A stretch of 9,033 nucleotides of DNA. Source: Gemmatimonadota bacterium. Lineage in GTDB: Bacteria; Gemmatimonadota; Gemmatimonadetes; JACCXV01; JAHWKZ01. Shown piece by piece: positions 6,787 through 9,033 of this stretch. The stretch covers positions 1 to 9,033 of the forward strand of contig DAOWHI010000147.1 in assembly GCA_030641505.1 (NCBI GenBank), in the 5' to 3' direction. The position numbers and the translations under genes are program-made. The number at the start of each line of letters is the position of its first letter. Positions within the stretch are counted from its first letter, which is position 1. The notes below the pieces were generated by a model. The model had not been told where the DNA came from. It was given only the letters and a program-made list of their open reading frames with translations, and did no database searches.

Positions 6787-6880
6787 CCCCTGTGAACCTC
6801 GAAATGAAGGAGGGCGTTTCGGATCAACTTTCGTTTGCTTTCCATGGCGCTACGTGCGCCCCTCAACGATTCCAGCCACA
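6771..6880 (+). repeat. Direct repeat TCCAGCCACA, copies exactly 100 bases apart
   Basis: Copies lie at 6771-6780 and 6871-6880, both inside the receptor leader. A third near-copy, CCAGCCACAG (1787-1796), lies in the gap before the DUF2723 gene and matches 6772-6781 in full. The first leader copy sits largely in the loop of the 5' hairpin. In the second, CCAG (6872-6875) can pair with CTGG (6883-6886). This could be a protein or small-RNA binding site, or chance. Confidence 0.4.
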
Positions 6881-6985
6881 CACTGGGGAAACTCCGCGAT
6901 CAAGCGGCGACGTAATCGTGCGCCTTGGACGTGGGTTCGCTCCCGTGCGTTTTGATTCTGTAGTAACTCGAACGGAGGGTACTCA

Positions 6986-9033
6986 ATGAGGCAGCCTGGT
7001 GAGTTTAGAACGTTCGCTAGGTGGTCGTCCCTCGTCGTGGGCGTGTCATTCCTGCTGCTGCTAAGCGGCGGGGCGGCATTCGCTCAGGTGACGGGCAAGG
7101 TGATCGGAACGGTCACCGATGGCGATACGGGGCAGCCGTTGGTCGGCGCCCAGATCGTTGTCGAAGGGACGAACCTGGGGAACGTGTCCAATGAGGACGG
7201 CTACTACTTCATCAACAACATCGCGGTGGGTGTGCAGTCGCTGACGGCCCAGTACCTGGGTTATCAGACGACGACCAACGAGCAGCGGATCTTGGCCGGT
7301 CAGACGATGACCGTTGATTTCCGTCTGTCGAGCGAGATCATCCAAGCCGATCAAGCGATCGTGGCGGTGATCGAGCGCGAGCCGTTGGTGGCGCGTGACA
7401 ACACGGTGTCGAAGACGCGCTTCACCGCTGGTGATGCTCAGGGCCTACCGATCGGGAGCATCGATCAGTTGGTGACGCTGGCGGCGGGGATCTACCGCAG
7501 CGGCACGGTCCAGGATGGCAACGGGTTCGTGATCCGCGGCGGTCGCGCGTCTGAGTCGGCGACGTTTATCGATGGCGTCTTGATCACCGACTTTGGCACC
7601 CAGAGCAACCAGACCGAGATCAGCACGTTCGCGATCGAAGAGGTGGACGTGATCACGGGTGGCTTCTCGGCCGAGTTCGGCCATGCGCAGTCGGGTGTGG
7701 TGAACATCGTGACGCGTGAGGGCGCGCGTAATTTTAGCGGCAACGTTCGGTACACGACCGACGGCGAGTGGAGCACCGACGGTTACGGCTTCGAAGAGAT
7801 CGCGCGGGCGGCAGACACGGCCGGTTTTCCGGAGCCCCAGGACTGCTGCGGCTACAACCAGATCACGGCCTCGATCGGTGGTCCGATCGTCCCCGACCGT
7901 CTGACGGCGTTTGCCTCGGTCGAGGGGACTGGTGCGGCCAACTTCTTCCCGAACAGCGCGGGCTGGAACCCAGCCCAGGGCGGGTTCAACTCGGACGGCT
8001 CGACGGAGACGATCCTTCCTGGCGACCGCGGCAATGACACGCGGGCTCAGGCGAAGGTCACGGCGTTCATGCCGTTCGCGAAGCTGACGGGTACGTACCT
8101 GTTCAACCGCGAGCAGCGCGAGAACTACCACGACCTGTCGGGTTCCGGCGTCACGCTCGGTTTGAACCAGAACCTGAGCTGGTTGGCGACGCGTCGGAGG
8201 ACGCACGACATCATCATCGGTTACGACCAGCAGATCTTCCAGACGGCGGAAAAGAGCCTGAACCTCCAGGTTCGGGGGAACTTCCACCAGTCGAAGCTGG
8301 TCCTCGGTACGCCGCTGAACGCGCAGACGGCGCAGATCCTGTTGGACGACCCGGACTTCGGTGCCGCTGTCTGCGCCGAGTTCGACAACGTCTGTGAGCG
8401 TGCGCTCGACGTCGTGGACTCGTTCGATCCCGACTTCCTGAACTGGCAGTGGGACGACGTGGAGTTCTTCTTTGAGGACTTCATGACCGCGGCTTCGATC
8501 CCGAACATCCCGACGGTTCGCACGAGCGATCCGGACGCGATATTCGGTGTCCCTCAGATCTTTGGCAACACCGGCTTCGGTAACACGTTCCGGCGTCGCA
8601 ACGAGCGCCGTTACGGTATCCGGGTGGACGTGGACAGCCAGCTCAACCGGGTGCACCGGATCAAGGTTGGCGGCGAGTTCAACTGGGTCAACTTCGACGA
8701 CCATTCGTCGCAGTTCACCAGCGGTCAGTTCGCGGACGAGGCGGACGTCGATCCGCGTATCTACGCGTTCTACGCCCAGGACCGGTTGGATTACGGCGAC
8801 CTGGTGATCGACCTGGGCCTGCGCGTCGACCACTGGGATCCGAACACAGTGATCCCGCTGGTTCCGGGTGTGGTGCCGTGCGACATCTCGGCGTTCGATC
8901 AGTGCGATGACGAGGGTGTGGCGATCGATGGTGTGACCCACACCGAGATCTCGCCGCGTCTGGGCGTGGCACACCCGATCACGGACGCCACTCAGGTGCG
9001 TTTGTCGTACGGTGTGTTCCACCAGCTTCCACA
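6986..9033 (+). CDS. TonB-dependent outer-membrane receptor with CarboxypepD_reg-like domain (3' end missing)
   Basis: This outer-membrane beta-barrel importer is powered by TonB; the substrate is unknown. 682 codons are visible and no stop is reached. ATG 6986 has GGAGGG (6974-6979) at 6 bases. Residues 1-33 form a signal peptide (Arg-rich start, hydrophobic core, AFA before Gln34). Residues about 36-120 form a carboxypeptidase-regulatory-like beta-sandwich (GKVIGTVTDGDTGQPLVGAQ; NEDGYYFINNI). A possible TonB box is AIVAVIE (124-130). The plug follows, with FVIRGGRASESATFIDGV (about 178-195) and VDVITGGFSAEFGHAQSGVV (about 216-235). Barrel strands fill the rest, including ISPRLGV and the final SYGVFHQLP, common in FCB-group receptors. 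Six visible cysteines occur as C287-C288, C463/C470 and C632/C640. No SusD-like partner is within the window. It has its own promoter and long leader, apart from the tonB operon. Confidence 0.93.
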   Translation, partial: MRQPGEFRTFARWSSLVVGVSFLLLLSGGAAFAQVTGKVIGTVTDGDTGQPLVGAQIVVEGTNLGNVSNEDGYYFINNIAVGVQSLTAQYLGYQTTTNEQRILAGQTMTVDFRLSSEIIQADQAIVAVIEREPLVARDNTVSKTRFTAGDAQGLPIGSIDQLVTLAAGIYRSGTVQDGNGFVIRGGRASESATFIDGVLITDFGTQSNQTEISTFAIEEVDVITGGFSAEFGHAQSGVVNIVTREGARNFSGNVRYTTDGEWSTDGYGFEEIARAADTAGFPEPQDCCGYNQITASIGGPIVPDRLTAFASVEGTGAANFFPNSAGWNPAQGGFNSDGSTETILPGDRGNDTRAQAKVTAFMPFAKLTGTYLFNREQRENYHDLSGSGVTLGLNQNLSWLATRRRTHDIIIGYDQQIFQTAEKSLNLQVRGNFHQSKLVLGTPLNAQTAQILLDDPDFGAAVCAEFDNVCERALDVVDSFDPDFLNWQWDDVEFFFEDFMTAASIPNIPTVRTSDPDAIFGVPQIFGNTGFGNTFRRRNERRYGIRVDVDSQLNRVHRIKVGGEFNWVNFDDHSSQFTSGQFADEADVDPRIYAFYAQDRLDYGDLVIDLGLRVDHWDPNTVIPLVPGVVPCDISAFDQCDDEGVAIDGVTHTEISPRLGVAHPITDATQVRLSYGVFHQLP

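Larger units (their letters stand above)
6609..6985 (+). other. Non-coding gap with receptor promoter and long leader
   Basis: This is the only long stretch without a supported gene. The part 6609-6720 is somewhat richer in A and T than its surroundings and shows no convincing motif. The part 6724-6752 is a strong promoter. From about 6758 to 6985 lies a transcribed leader of roughly 225 bases with small hairpins and a direct repeat. An open frame spans 6609-6989 and ends in an ATGA overlap with the receptor start, but its third-position GC looks near 50%, well below the neighbours, and the residues match nothing I know, so I do not call a gene. I see no recognisable riboswitch consensus and no clear Fur box. 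Confidence 0.7.

Noticed and set aside
6753..6985. Cobalamin riboswitch in the receptor leader
   Set aside because: Receptors of this class are sometimes B12-regulated, and CCACAC and GGGGAAA stretches occur near 6876-6890. The conserved B12 box and surrounding core are not present.
6609..6989. 126-codon open frame as a gene
   Set aside because: It begins immediately after the terminator T-run and crosses the promoter. The promoter would lie within it, there is no ribosome binding site, and codon use is unlike the neighbours.
7445..9022. 525-codon open frame on the - strand
   Set aside because: It is antisense to the receptor, whose + frame carries clear signal peptide, plug and barrel motifs. 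Long antisense frames are common in high-GC genes, and the residue content (Arg, Val, Asp rich, no motif) is that of a shadow.

Overview
The window is a high-GC stretch (I estimate low-to-mid 60s % by eye) from a Gram-negative bacterium with an outer membrane. The gene set is folP, cdaA, a DUF2723 polytopic membrane protein, ExbB, ExbD, TonB and a TonB-dependent receptor with an N-terminal carboxypeptidase-regulatory-like domain. The DUF2723 sequence style, the receptor architecture and the acidic, short-proline TonB linker fit the FCB-type lineages (Gemmatimonadota, Eisenbacteria-like or relatives). I cannot fix the phylum from sequence reading alone. All supported genes lie on the + strand.

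Region 1 (1-1694) is a housekeeping cassette. A possible 3' tail of an upstream gene is followed by folP (dihydropteroate synthase), which overlaps cdaA (membrane diadenylate cyclase) by 4 bases. The cdaR and glmM genes that accompany cdaA in many Firmicutes are absent here.

Region 2 (1695-4678) is a short gap and then one long gene. It encodes a DUF2723/TMEM260-like GT-C type membrane protein with a helical-repeat C-terminal region, a candidate envelope protein glycosyltransferase.

Region 3 (4642-6608) is a compact energy-transduction operon. A good sigma-70-type promoter (TTGACA, 17-base spacer, TAGACT) lies across the stop codon of the DUF2723 gene, and its -35 is embedded in a perfect inverted repeat. 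It is followed by exbB (GTG start), exbD and tonB, each with a clear ribosome binding site, and then a textbook Rho-independent terminator. The products should form the inner-membrane motor that energises outer-membrane receptors.

Region 4 (6609-9033) is a gap of about 375 bases before a separately transcribed TonB-dependent receptor that runs off the window end. The gap holds a near-consensus sigma-70 promoter (TTGACA, 17-base spacer, TATACT), a long untranslated leader of about 225 bases, a hairpin at its predicted 5' end, and a 10-base direct repeat exactly 100 bases apart. The receptor has no stop codon in the window.

No mobile element, CRISPR array, tRNA, rRNA or clearly new defence or biosynthetic system is visible. 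The most unusual signals are regulatory: the paired promoters, the inverted repeat, and the long structured receptor leader with shared short repeats. The joint placement of a c-di-AMP synthase, a putative envelope glycosyltransferase and a TonB motor is also worth a look.
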